Shown here: piece by piece, positions 32,337 through 40,765 of the stretch
How positions within the stretch are numbered: the first letter of the stretch is position 1
Layout of the letters: every line of letters starts with the position of its first letter
Source: Betaproteobacteria bacterium
Lineage (GTDB): Bacteria > Pseudomonadota > Gammaproteobacteria > Burkholderiales > Burkholderiaceae_C
Length of the DNA: 42,821 nucleotides
Assembly: GCA_009928125.1 (NCBI GenBank)
Contig: RFVJ01000003.1
Location: 1-42,821, forward strand
Direction of reading: 5' to 3'
The notes under the pieces: generated by a model
Database searches by the model: none
Seen by the model: only the letters and a program-made list of their open reading frames with translations
Told to the model about the DNA's origin: nothing
Position numbers and translations under genes: made by a program

Positions 32337-33964
32337 ACTTCGTCAGGCCTGAATTTGGATTCCGCCTTCACATCGTTGCGCTGATGTTTCAAGCTGATTT
32401 GGCCGTTTTCTAAATAACGACCTGTGGCGGCACGTTCTGCGGCTGCATCCCATTGGGGCAACCAGTCGCCCAAGGAATAGCCATACCAAGGGGCTTGAGG
32501 ACGCAATTTGGGCAGGCCCAACTCTTCCCAAATGGCTTTGGACCGCTCCATGTAGGGCTGCGTGGGCAAAGCCAATGGCGGCATGTCACCTTTCATGGTG
32601 GCGTCCATCAGCAAAGTTGAATCTTCTTCGCCATCGTTTTCGCGCTTGGGACCATGCCCTTGGCCACGGTGATCCAAGGTGCGGACGTCAGCAACGGGGT
32701 TCATGCGATAGGCCATGGCCCACAGCAAAGCATCGGCATTGTCGGGGTCAATGTCTTCATTGACCGCAATCACGATCTTGCCGCAGTCGCCTTTGAAGAA
32801 AGCTGCGCCATACAAAGCGCGCCAAATTTCTGTCTTGGGGGTGCTTTTCTCAAAGGTCACGATGGTGACGCGCAGCAAACCTGTGAGGGGCTCGTGCAAA
32901 GACACTTTCTTGACGCCACGAATGCCCAATGAGCTGCGCAAGTGGGCCAGGAACAGGGGCTCGTAGGCCACACGCTTGATCACGCTGGATTCGCTGGGCG
33001 CCACTTGACTGATGTAAGACGGAATGACTGGCTTGAAGCGATGCGTGATGGCCGTGATTTTCATGGGCAGGTTGTACTCTTCCAAGGCAACGTGGCCATG
33101 GGACTCGCCAAAGGGTGCCTCAGGCTCGAGCATGTCCAAATCGATCTGACCTTCGATCACAATTTCAGCTTGTGCCGGAACCCGCAAATCAACGGTACGG
33201 CCACGGGTGATTTGAATGGGGACCCCTGCCAAACCGCCTGCCACGTCAAATTCATCCATGCCAATGGGCAATTTTTGAGGCCCCATGAAGGCCACAAAAG
33301 GTGGACAACCCAAGACCACTGCACACGGCATGGTTTTGTGGCCTGCTTTTTTCCAAGCTTGGTAATGCAAATAGCCGCCGGCACCCCCCACACGCGTGGC
33401 CATGCGCACCACCATGCGATCGGAGGCCTTCAATGCACAGCGGTAAGTCCCCATGTTCTGAACGCCTGTTTCAGGATCGACCGTGATCACATTGGTCGCC
33501 GTCAGTGTGGGTGCACTGTCGAAACCAGGGGTTGAAATCGGAATGGGCAACATGTCAAGGCCATGGCCTTCACCTTGCAAATCATCCCCTTCATGGATCA
33601 CTTCCTGGCACTCGGCTTTGTCCACCATCTGCGGTGGAATGGGGTTGGCAATCGCCTTGTCCCAACGCGCTTGAATGTCTTCTACGGAAGACCCCATGCC
33701 CACGCTGTAGATTTCTCGGTTGGCAGCCAAGGCACCGACCACCACAGGGATGTCGTAGCGACGACCCTGCGCATTGACGATGTGGGTAAAGAGGAAAGCT
33801 TTGCGTTCGGCTTCGTCCATGCCGCCCACAAATTGCCAGCGAACCAGGGGATGCAATTCTGAGTCTTTGTCGATGGGACGATCGATGACTTGCAACAGGC
33901 CACGTTGCTTCAGGCTTTCCAAATGATCGTGCAGATCGGGATACCCAGTTTGTGTTTGACTCAT
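32333..33964 (-). CDS. UbiD-like prFMN-dependent (de)carboxylase, non-canonical subfamily
   Basis: LPIPISTPGFDSAPTLTATNVITVDPETGVQNMGTYR, EPEAPFGESHGHV; overlaps ubiX; N-terminus differs from E. coli-type UbiD. Confidence 0.9.
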   Translation of the reverse strand: MSQTQTGYPDLHDHLESLKQRGLLQVIDRPIDKDSELHPLVRWQFVGGMDEAERKAFLFTHIVNAQGRRYDIPVVVGALAANREIYSVGMGSSVEDIQARWDKAIANPIPPQMVDKAECQEVIHEGDDLQGEGHGLDMLPIPISTPGFDSAPTLTATNVITVDPETGVQNMGTYRCALKASDRMVVRMATRVGGAGGYLHYQAWKKAGHKTMPCAVVLGCPPFVAFMGPQKLPIGMDEFDVAGGLAGVPIQITRGRTVDLRVPAQAEIVIEGQIDLDMLEPEAPFGESHGHVALEEYNLPMKITAITHRFKPVIPSYISQVAPSESSVIKRVAYEPLFLAHLRSSLGIRGVKKVSLHEPLTGLLRVTIVTFEKSTPKTEIWRALYGAAFFKGDCGKIVIAVNEDIDPDNADALLWAMAYRMNPVADVRTLDHRGQGHGPKRENDGEEDSTLLMDATMKGDMPPLALPTQPYMERSKAIWEELGLPKLRPQAPWYGYSLGDWLPQWDAAAERAATGRYLENGQISLKHQRNDVKAESKFRPDEV

Positions 33965-34040
33965 GACTGCAAATTTAAAATGAGAATTGAATGATGCACG
34001 CATTGTTTTTCAAATGCATCAGACCAAACCCGAGAAATAC

Positions 34041-34856
34041 TCATACAGCAGCGTGGCCTGAAATGGTCCAACCCATGGTCTGAGCCAATTGATCAATCGA
34101 CTGCTCTGTGTCTTGACCTTCTTTCAGCAACCATTCACAGAAGCCTTCAATGACGGGACTTTCCTGCGAGCTGAGCGGCGCATTGGCGTAATAGCGGCGT
34201 TGTCTGGCGCCCAAAAGCCCAAATGGCGCGCACAGACGGCCTGCAATGATGTCATCGGCCACCAAAAAAAGTGGCACCAACACAACCCCCAAGCCCTCTG
34301 CGGCCGCTTGCAAAGCAAAGTACATTTGCTCGAACTGCAAGGTGTGCGCAACACGCATGTCAGCCTGTCCCGCCATGGGCAACCACTCAGACCACGCCAT
34401 GGGTTCGGTGTCGTAGCTGATCAAGGTGTGGTCCTTCAATTGCTGAGGATCGGACAATCTGTCTTGCTCCAACAAGTCGGGTTTGACTTCCACCCCGCCT
34501 CGGCGTCTTTGGAAAGCAGAAATGCGAGGAATCAGCCAGCGCATGGTGAACGTGGGTGGTGCACTGATGCGCAAAGCGGTGGGCTCCGTTTGCTCGAGCA
34601 ATTGCATGGATGTGACCGCAATGCGGTCCAGTGCCGGCGTGACGGCGGCCAAAAAGGTGCGTCCCGCATCGGTCAAACTGAGCTGAGATTGCGCCCGATT
34701 GAACAAAGTGGTGCCCAACCAGGCTTCCAAGGTGGCCACTTGTTTGCTAACGGCGCCATGTGTGACAAAAAGTTCTTTGGCTGCTTTGGTGAAGCTGACA
34801 TGGCGTGCAGCAGCCTCAAAAGCGCGCACCGCATTCAATGGAGGAAGTTTTCTCAT
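34041..34856 (-). CDS. LysR-family (GcvA-like) regulator with an apparent in-frame internal deletion in the effector domain
   Basis: MRKLPPLNAVRAFEAAARHVSFTKAAKELFVTHGAVSKQVATLE HTH; 271 aa; VEVKP joins directly to DLLEQDRLSDPQQLKDHTLISYD. Confidence 0.85.
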   Translation of the reverse strand: MRKLPPLNAVRAFEAAARHVSFTKAAKELFVTHGAVSKQVATLEAWLGTTLFNRAQSQLSLTDAGRTFLAAVTPALDRIAVTSMQLLEQTEPTALRISAPPTFTMRWLIPRISAFQRRRGGVEVKPDLLEQDRLSDPQQLKDHTLISYDTEPMAWSEWLPMAGQADMRVAHTLQFEQMYFALQAAAEGLGVVLVPLFLVADDIIAGRLCAPFGLLGARQRRYYANAPLSSQESPVIEGFCEWLLKEGQDTEQSIDQLAQTMGWTISGHAAV

Positions 34857-34910
34857 ACCGCCATCTTACCGCGTGAGAAAAAGCAAGTTGTCGATGAGGA
34901 GTGCGTGCGC

Positions 34911-35807
34911 ATGAAAGCTGCACCCTTTGACTACGTCAGAGCTGACACGCTGTCTCATGCCTTAGAGACATTGAACCAGTATGGTGGAGACGCCAAATTG
35001 ATCGCGGGCGGCCAAAGTTTGGTGCCCATGATGGCCATGCGACTGGCCCGACCCGCCTGCCTGATTGACATCAACCGCTTGGACAGCCTGAAAGACGTCC
35101 AATTGCATGACCACGAAGTGCGCTTGGGTGCAGGTGTCAGGCAACGTGATTTGGAGTTTCATCCCCAACTGAACTCCCACTTGCCCTTGATCGCCAAAGG
35201 CATTCAGTGGGTGGGCCATGAGCAAACTCGCAACCGTGGCACCGTGGGGGGCAGTTTGGTTCACGCCGATCCCTCTGCTGAACTGGCACTGGCGGCCATG
35301 GTCTTGGATGTGCGTTTGCAGCTCGAATCGACAACTGAAGGGGTTCGAACACTTCAAGCGGATGCCTTCTTTTTAGGCCCCATGTTCACCGCAGTTGGCG
35401 AAACAGAAGCGCTGACCGACATCACCTGGCCCGTCTGGCAAGGCGGTCGCATCGGCACAGCCTTTGAAGAAACGGCCATCCGAAAAGGCGATTTTGCAAT
35501 GGCCTCAGCGGCTTGCCAAATACAAACGACCTTAGAAGGCGCCATCTGCAAAGTCAGTTTTGGCCTGGGTGGGGTGGACGGCACGCCTCGGGTCTACCCA
35601 GAATTGGCGGCCACGCTGATCGGGCAGCACATGTCACCGGCGCTTGCCCAGCAAGTTGCCCATGAAGCGGCTCAACAAACGCAACCTGGTAGCGACATGC
35701 ATGCATCCGCTGCCTACAGAAAACATTTGGCGCAAGCCCTGTTGACGCGCGCCCTGCTGAGCGCCTATCAGGAATCACTGCATGCGCAATTGCCACTAGA
35801 TCGATGA
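34911..35807 (+). CDS. FAD-binding (medium) subunit of a xanthine dehydrogenase/CoxM-type molybdenum hydroxylase
   Basis: LIAGGQSLVPMMAMRLARP, GHEQTRNRGTVGGSLVHADPSAELALAA. Confidence 0.9.
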   Translation: MKAAPFDYVRADTLSHALETLNQYGGDAKLIAGGQSLVPMMAMRLARPACLIDINRLDSLKDVQLHDHEVRLGAGVRQRDLEFHPQLNSHLPLIAKGIQWVGHEQTRNRGTVGGSLVHADPSAELALAAMVLDVRLQLESTTEGVRTLQADAFFLGPMFTAVGETEALTDITWPVWQGGRIGTAFEETAIRKGDFAMASAACQIQTTLEGAICKVSFGLGGVDGTPRVYPELAATLIGQHMSPALAQQVAHEAAQQTQPGSDMHASAAYRKHLAQALLTRALLSAYQESLHAQLPLDR

Positions 35808-36316
35808 CCCAGAGCACCATGACAAGCACCCACACACCCATCGAAAAAAAATCGATTCAAATTCAAGTGAACGGCGTGATCCAACAACGACACGTCGAAC
35901 CTCGCACCAGCTTGGTCGATTTTCTGCGGGATGAACTGGGCCTCACAGGCACCCACGTGGGCTGTGAACACGGTGTCTGTGGCGCATGCACAGTGATGCT
36001 CAATGATGAACCCGTCCGCGCTTGCTGCATGTTCGCAGTTCAAGCCGATGAGATGCGTGTCACAACGGTTGAAGGTTTGGCGCCTGAGCGCGGGGTGATG
36101 ACGCACATTCAAGACGCCTTTTGCGAGAAGCATGCGCTGCAGTGCGGCTACTGCACCCCTGGCATGCTGATGGCTTGCCATGCCCTGGTGGCCCACAATC
36201 CACAGCCAACCGAAGCGCAAGTGCGCGATGCCATCAGCAGCAACATCTGTCGCTGCACGGGCTACCAACAGATTGTGGATGCCGTGATGTACGCCACCCA
36301 AGCTCAGAAGGCATGA
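35804..36316 (+). CDS. [2Fe-2S] (small) subunit of the molybdenum hydroxylase
   Basis: GCEHGVCGACTVMLN and CGYCTPGMLMACHALVAHNPQPTEAQVRDAISSNICRCTGYQQI. Confidence 0.94.
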   Translation: MTQSTMTSTHTPIEKKSIQIQVNGVIQQRHVEPRTSLVDFLRDELGLTGTHVGCEHGVCGACTVMLNDEPVRACCMFAVQADEMRVTTVEGLAPERGVMTHIQDAFCEKHALQCGYCTPGMLMACHALVAHNPQPTEAQVRDAISSNICRCTGYQQIVDAVMYATQAQKA

Positions 36317-38560
36317 CCATGAGCCCAGCAACTTTCCGTTACATTGGCAAGCACCGAAGGGCCGTTGAACACAAACGCTTTGTGGTTGGCAAAGGCCGAT
36401 ATGCCGCAGACATTCAATTGCCCGGCATGTTGCACATTGCCTTGGTCGCATCCCCCTACGCAAGTGCCGAAATCAAGCGCATCGATGCTTCTGAGGCTTT
36501 GGCCATGCCAGGTGTCCACGCCGTTCTCACTGGGGAAGAGTTGTGCCGACACATAGATGCCATGTTGCCAGGTGTCGATGCCCCCCAGGTGACACGTTAT
36601 CCCTTGGCATCGGATGTGACACGTTACGCTGGTGAATGGGTTGCGGCGGTGGTGGCAGACAGCCGAGCGTTGGCAGAAGATGCGGCAGAGTGTGTCCATG
36701 TCGATTACGCGCCATTGCCGTGTGTTGTCGATCCGCAGCAGGCCTTAGAGCCCCATTCAACCCTGGTGCACCCAGCGCATGGCAGCAACGTCATTTTTCA
36801 CCGGAAATTTGTCTGGGGTCCGGTCGAAGAGGATTTTGCAAAGTGCGACCATCAACTCAGTTATCAGGTGCGATGGGCGCGCAATGCCACCGTGCCCATT
36901 GAAACCTTCGCGGTCGCTTGCCAATGGCAAGATTCAACGGGCATTTTGGACGTTTGGGCTTCCATCCAAATGCCCAAGTTTCCCGACCAAGTGGCCAAGG
37001 CACTTCGCTTACCGGGCAATGCTGTGCGCGTGCACTTTGACGTCGATGTCGGTGGCAGCTACGGTGTGAAACGTGGCCTGAAGCATGCCGTGTTGGTTGG
37101 TTATTTGGCCCAAAAACTAGGACGTCCTGTCAGGCTGGTCGAAGACCGTTTGGAAAACATGCGCGGTGGCGACATGCAAGGCCCCGATCGTGTGTTTGAT
37201 GTCACCTTGGGTTTCCAGAAAAATGGCGAAATCAAAGCCATGAAGATGCGTGCTGTCGACGACATTGGCGCCTACTCCGGCAGGTCCCCCTTGCAACTGG
37301 GCAAGCCGGTGGGTGCCATCGTGGGCCCGTACCGTATTCAGAGCGTTGAATATGACGCCATGGCCGTGATGACCAACAAAACGCCACAAGAAGCAGTGCG
37401 AGGATTTGGCCAGGCGCCGACCAACTATGCGATAGAAACAGGCATCGACAAAATTGCGCGTTTCCTCCACATGGACCGCATTGCTTTGAGGCGAATCAAT
37501 CTGATTGGCAAGGACGAATTTCCCTACCTCATTCCCAGTGGCACCTACTACGACTCGGGTGATTACGACACTGTCATGACCAAAGCTTTGGACACGGCTG
37601 CGTTCGATGACTTGCTGAAAGAACGAGATCAATTGCGATCACAAGGGTTGTTGGCGGGCATTGGCATTTCCACCTGCTTGGAGCCCTCTGGCGGCAACTC
37701 ATCGTTCGAGCCTTTGTTCAATCCCAAAAACAAAACCACGACTTGGATGGATTCTTGCTTGGTGCGCGTTGACTTGTCGGGTGCCGTGACTGCGTTGATG
37801 GGCACTTCCACGTCAGGACAAGCTCACGAAACCATGGTGTCTACCGTGATCGGTGAAGTGCTGCAAATTGAACCTGATGGCATCCGCGTGCTGCATGCCG
37901 ACTCACTCAACGCATTGCCCTCCAACAGTCCTGTCGGCAGTCGAATGGCCATCATGCTGGGTGGCGCTGCCGCGGGTGCTGCCAAAAAGATCAAACACAA
38001 ACTTCTTCAAATTGCCGCACACAACTTGGGTGTGGCGGTTGAAGCTTTGGTTTATGAAGCGTGTGCAAATGTACCCCTGTCATTCATTTGAATCGCATGT
38101 GGTGTTGGCCAGCATTGACCCAGAAACTTGCAAAGTCACCGTCCGCAAATATGTGTGCGGACACGATTGTGGTGTGATGATCAGTCCAGACGTGGTGCAT
38201 GGCATGACCTATGGTGGCATCGCCCATGGCTTGGGCGCTGCCTTGATGGAAAAGTTTGCTTTCTCTACCGAAGGTCAATTGTTATCGGGCACCTTCATGG
38301 ACTACCTGTTGCCCACCTCGGCAGAGGTGCCAGCCATCACCATTGTGGACCATTGCACGCCCTCTCCTCTCACAGAGTTTGGTCAAAAAGGTTCTGGCGA
38401 AGCCGGCTATTTGGGCAGCCCTGCAGCCATTGCCAGCGCCGTCAACGACGCGCTCTCTACGCAGGGCGCCCACATTGACCACTTGCCCATGACACCGCAA
38501 GCCATTTGGACCGCGTTGTCGGAAGCCCGTTCTGTCAAAGCTTCAAACACAGTGAATTGA
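36313..38560 (+). pseudogene. Molybdopterin-binding (large) subunit of the molybdenum hydroxylase, broken by an internal frame-shifting deletion
   Basis: Frame A 36313 to about 38058 (MTMSPATFRYIGKHRRAVEHKRFVVGKGRYAADIQLPGML...AAHNLGVAVEALVYE). Frame B about 38060 to 38560 (RVQMYPCHSFESHVVLASIDPETCKVTVRKYVCGHDCGVMISPDVVHGMTYGGIAHGLGAAL...GQKGSGEAGYLGSPAAIASAVNDAL). Confidence 0.88.
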
Positions 38561-39340
38561 ATGACACATCAAAGCCAAACGCAGTTCGTGAAGGGACCTG
38601 CAGGAAACATCGCCGTTCACACCCAAGGTCCAGAAACAGGGCCCGCGGTCATCCTCACACATTCCATCTTGTCTTCCAGCATGATGTGGCTCGAGCAAGC
38701 CTATCTGCTCTCTTCAACCGGCTGGCGTGTGATCGCCATCGACACAGATTTGGTGGCCGATACGGTGGCCGTCATGGACGCTTTGAACATTTCAAAAGCC
38801 CACTACATGGGCTTGTCATTGGGCGGCATGAGCGGTGTGGGTTTGGGCATTCACCATGCCGATCGCTTGCTCAGCATGGTGTTGTGCGATTGCAGGGCCG
38901 ACATGCCCTCACCGATGGGCGATGTTTGGAACGATCGCATCACCAGTGCCATCGCAGAGGGTTGCCAGTCTTTGGCTGTCGCCACCACAGAGCGCTGGTT
39001 TGGCGTGCCCTTCATTGAAGCCAATGAGGTGGTCGGAAAAGCATTTCGTCAAACGATTGCAAGCACCACGGCCTCAGGTTTTGTCAGTTGCGCCCGTGCC
39101 ATTCAAGGACTCCATTATTTAGACAACGTGTCAAGCATCAAGGTGCCCACCACCTTGATTGTGGGCGCCAACGATGGGCCTTTGCCCCAAGCCATGCAAG
39201 ACATGCAACAGCGAATGGCTGAAGCCACGCTTGAAGTCATTCCAGGTGCAGGCCATCTGCCCAACATCGATCAATCGGTCTTATTCAACGCCGCAATGAT
39301 GCGTCACTTTTTTCAAAACCCAGCATGGAGTCAAGCATGA
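38561..39340 (+). CDS. Alpha/beta hydrolase (PcaD/3-oxoadipate enol-lactonase-like) with an apparent in-frame internal deletion
   Basis: VILTHSILSSSMMWLEQAYLLSSTGWRVIAIDT directly followed by DLVADTVAVMDAL; nucleophile elbow GLSLGGMSG; C-terminal GAGHLPNIDQ. Confidence 0.85.
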   Translation: MTHQSQTQFVKGPAGNIAVHTQGPETGPAVILTHSILSSSMMWLEQAYLLSSTGWRVIAIDTDLVADTVAVMDALNISKAHYMGLSLGGMSGVGLGIHHADRLLSMVLCDCRADMPSPMGDVWNDRITSAIAEGCQSLAVATTERWFGVPFIEANEVVGKAFRQTIASTTASGFVSCARAIQGLHYLDNVSSIKVPTTLIVGANDGPLPQAMQDMQQRMAEATLEVIPGAGHLPNIDQSVLFNAAMMRHFFQNPAWSQA

Positions 39341-40068
39341 GCGATCAAGTTCAAATTCAACAAGATGGCCGCATTTTGCGCATCACCTTCAACCGCCCCG
39401 AGGGCAATGGGGTGTCCGATAGCATGGCAGCCGCCTTGTCTGAGGCTGTCATGAAGGCCCATGAAACCTCTGATTGTGTGGTTCTTCGAAGCGTCGGTCC
39501 TGACTTTTGTACAGGCCGGGTTCGTGATGCCGACTTTCCGCCTTCACCTGAAGCGTATGCACGTCGCCCTGAGTACGATTCGATTTTCAACAGCTACAAG
39601 GCATTGCGCAGCTGCTTGGTGCCCGTGATTGGCGTCATTGAAGGCAAGTGCATGGGCTTTGGAACTGCCATTGCGGCTTTGTGCGATGTGTCATTTGCCA
39701 GTGACAAAGCCACCTTCAACATCCCTGAAATTGCGCACAACGTGATGCCCACCATGGTGATGTCCGCCATCTACGACCGCATGAACCGCAATGCCATTTT
39801 GTACATGGCTTATTCAACTGATTTCATCAGCGCAGCGCAAGCTCAGGCCTACGGCATCATCAGCAATGTGGTGCCTGAGGCCCAATTGAATGCAGAGCTC
39901 ACGCGATTCTGCGACTTGTTGCTCAGCCGTCCTCGCCCTGCCATTTTGGGCCTGAAGGAGTATTTGCGTGTGGCTCCCCGCATGGACGAGCAAGGTGCCA
40001 TTGACTATGCGCGCAGCTTGCACTCCATGGTCAATACCTCTGCCGCCATGAAGAAGAAGGCCCATTGA
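39337..40068 (+). CDS. Enoyl-CoA hydratase/isomerase (crotonase) family protein
   Basis: ILRITFNRPEGNGVSDSMAAALSEAV, VIGVIEGKCMGFGTAIAALCDVSFAS; ATGA overlap with the hydrolase. Confidence 0.9.
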   Translation: MSDQVQIQQDGRILRITFNRPEGNGVSDSMAAALSEAVMKAHETSDCVVLRSVGPDFCTGRVRDADFPPSPEAYARRPEYDSIFNSYKALRSCLVPVIGVIEGKCMGFGTAIAALCDVSFASDKATFNIPEIAHNVMPTMVMSAIYDRMNRNAILYMAYSTDFISAAQAQAYGIISNVVPEAQLNAELTRFCDLLLSRPRPAILGLKEYLRVAPRMDEQGAIDYARSLHSMVNTSAAMKKKAH

Positions 40069-40092
40069 CCCTCTCGATACAGAAAGCAAGCC

Positions 40093-40734
40093 ATGGACAT
40101 CTTAGGCCAACAACTGATTGCCGCGCCACGCCAAAGGGTGTGGGACGCCTTGAACGATCCTGTCATTTTGAAGGCCAGCTTACCAGGCTGCGAGTCCGTC
40201 GAGCGCATCACACCTGAAGAATTTCGGGTGGTCATCAAAACGGCCATTGGCCCTTTGAAGGCGCGCTTTCAAGGTTCTTTGAAATTAACCGAGGCCTTGC
40301 CGCCTGCGTCTTGTGTGATGCAATTTGAAGGCCAAGGCGGTGCGGTTGGGTTTGGCAAAGGGACTGCCACCGTCACACTCAAAGAAGCCCCTGAAGGCAC
40401 TGAATTGTCGTATGAGGCCAAAGCACAAATTGGCGGCAAGTTGGCCCAAGTGGGTTCACGCCTGATTGACAGTGTTGCCAAAAAAATGGCCGATGATTTT
40501 TTCAAGGCCTTTCAAACTGAGTTGTCACCCCCAGACAACACGGCATCAAGCACTGCAGCAGTTGCGCTTGCTGTGCCGTCTTCAGCAAATCCCACAACGT
40601 CGAAGACCTCTGTGGCAACGGTGCAACCCCATGATGACCCATCGGATCAAGCCAGGGTGCCAGCATGGTGGCTGTTTCCAGCGGCCCTGCTAGGCGCCGC
40701 GCTGATTCTGGCCGGCTCTCGCTGGATGCATTGA
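40093..40734 (+). CDS. CoxG-like SRPBCC protein with a C-terminal transmembrane anchor
   Basis: APRQRVWDALNDPVILKASLPGCESVERITPEEFRVVIKTAIGPLKARFQG; C-terminal WWLFPAALLGAALILAGSRWMH. Confidence 0.9.
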   Translation: MDILGQQLIAAPRQRVWDALNDPVILKASLPGCESVERITPEEFRVVIKTAIGPLKARFQGSLKLTEALPPASCVMQFEGQGGAVGFGKGTATVTLKEAPEGTELSYEAKAQIGGKLAQVGSRLIDSVAKKMADDFFKAFQTELSPPDNTASSTAAVALAVPSSANPTTSKTSVATVQPHDDPSDQARVPAWWLFPAALLGAALILAGSRWMH

Positions 40735-40765
40735 TTTTTTTTGGATCGTTTGAAGGAGTGACACC

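Noticed and set aside
32942-33535. 197 aa plus-strand ORF opposite the first ubiD
   Set aside because: Antisense shadow with no domain signature
34089-34910. 5' extension of the medium-subunit ORF across the LysR gene
   Set aside because: Antisense to the LysR gene; the family N-terminus MKAAPFDYVRADTLSHALE begins at 34911
36121-36312. 5' extension of the large-subunit ORF
   Set aside because: Overlaps the small-subunit gene in another frame; the real start is the ATGA overlap at 36313
35768-36463. 231 aa minus-strand ORF opposite the [2Fe-2S] subunit
   Set aside because: Shadow ORF; the plus strand carries unmistakable ferredoxin-type cysteine motifs
34911-38560. Annotation of the trio as carbon monoxide dehydrogenase
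   Set aside because: The form I active-site motif AYRCSFR is absent; only general Mo-hydroxylase family membership is supported
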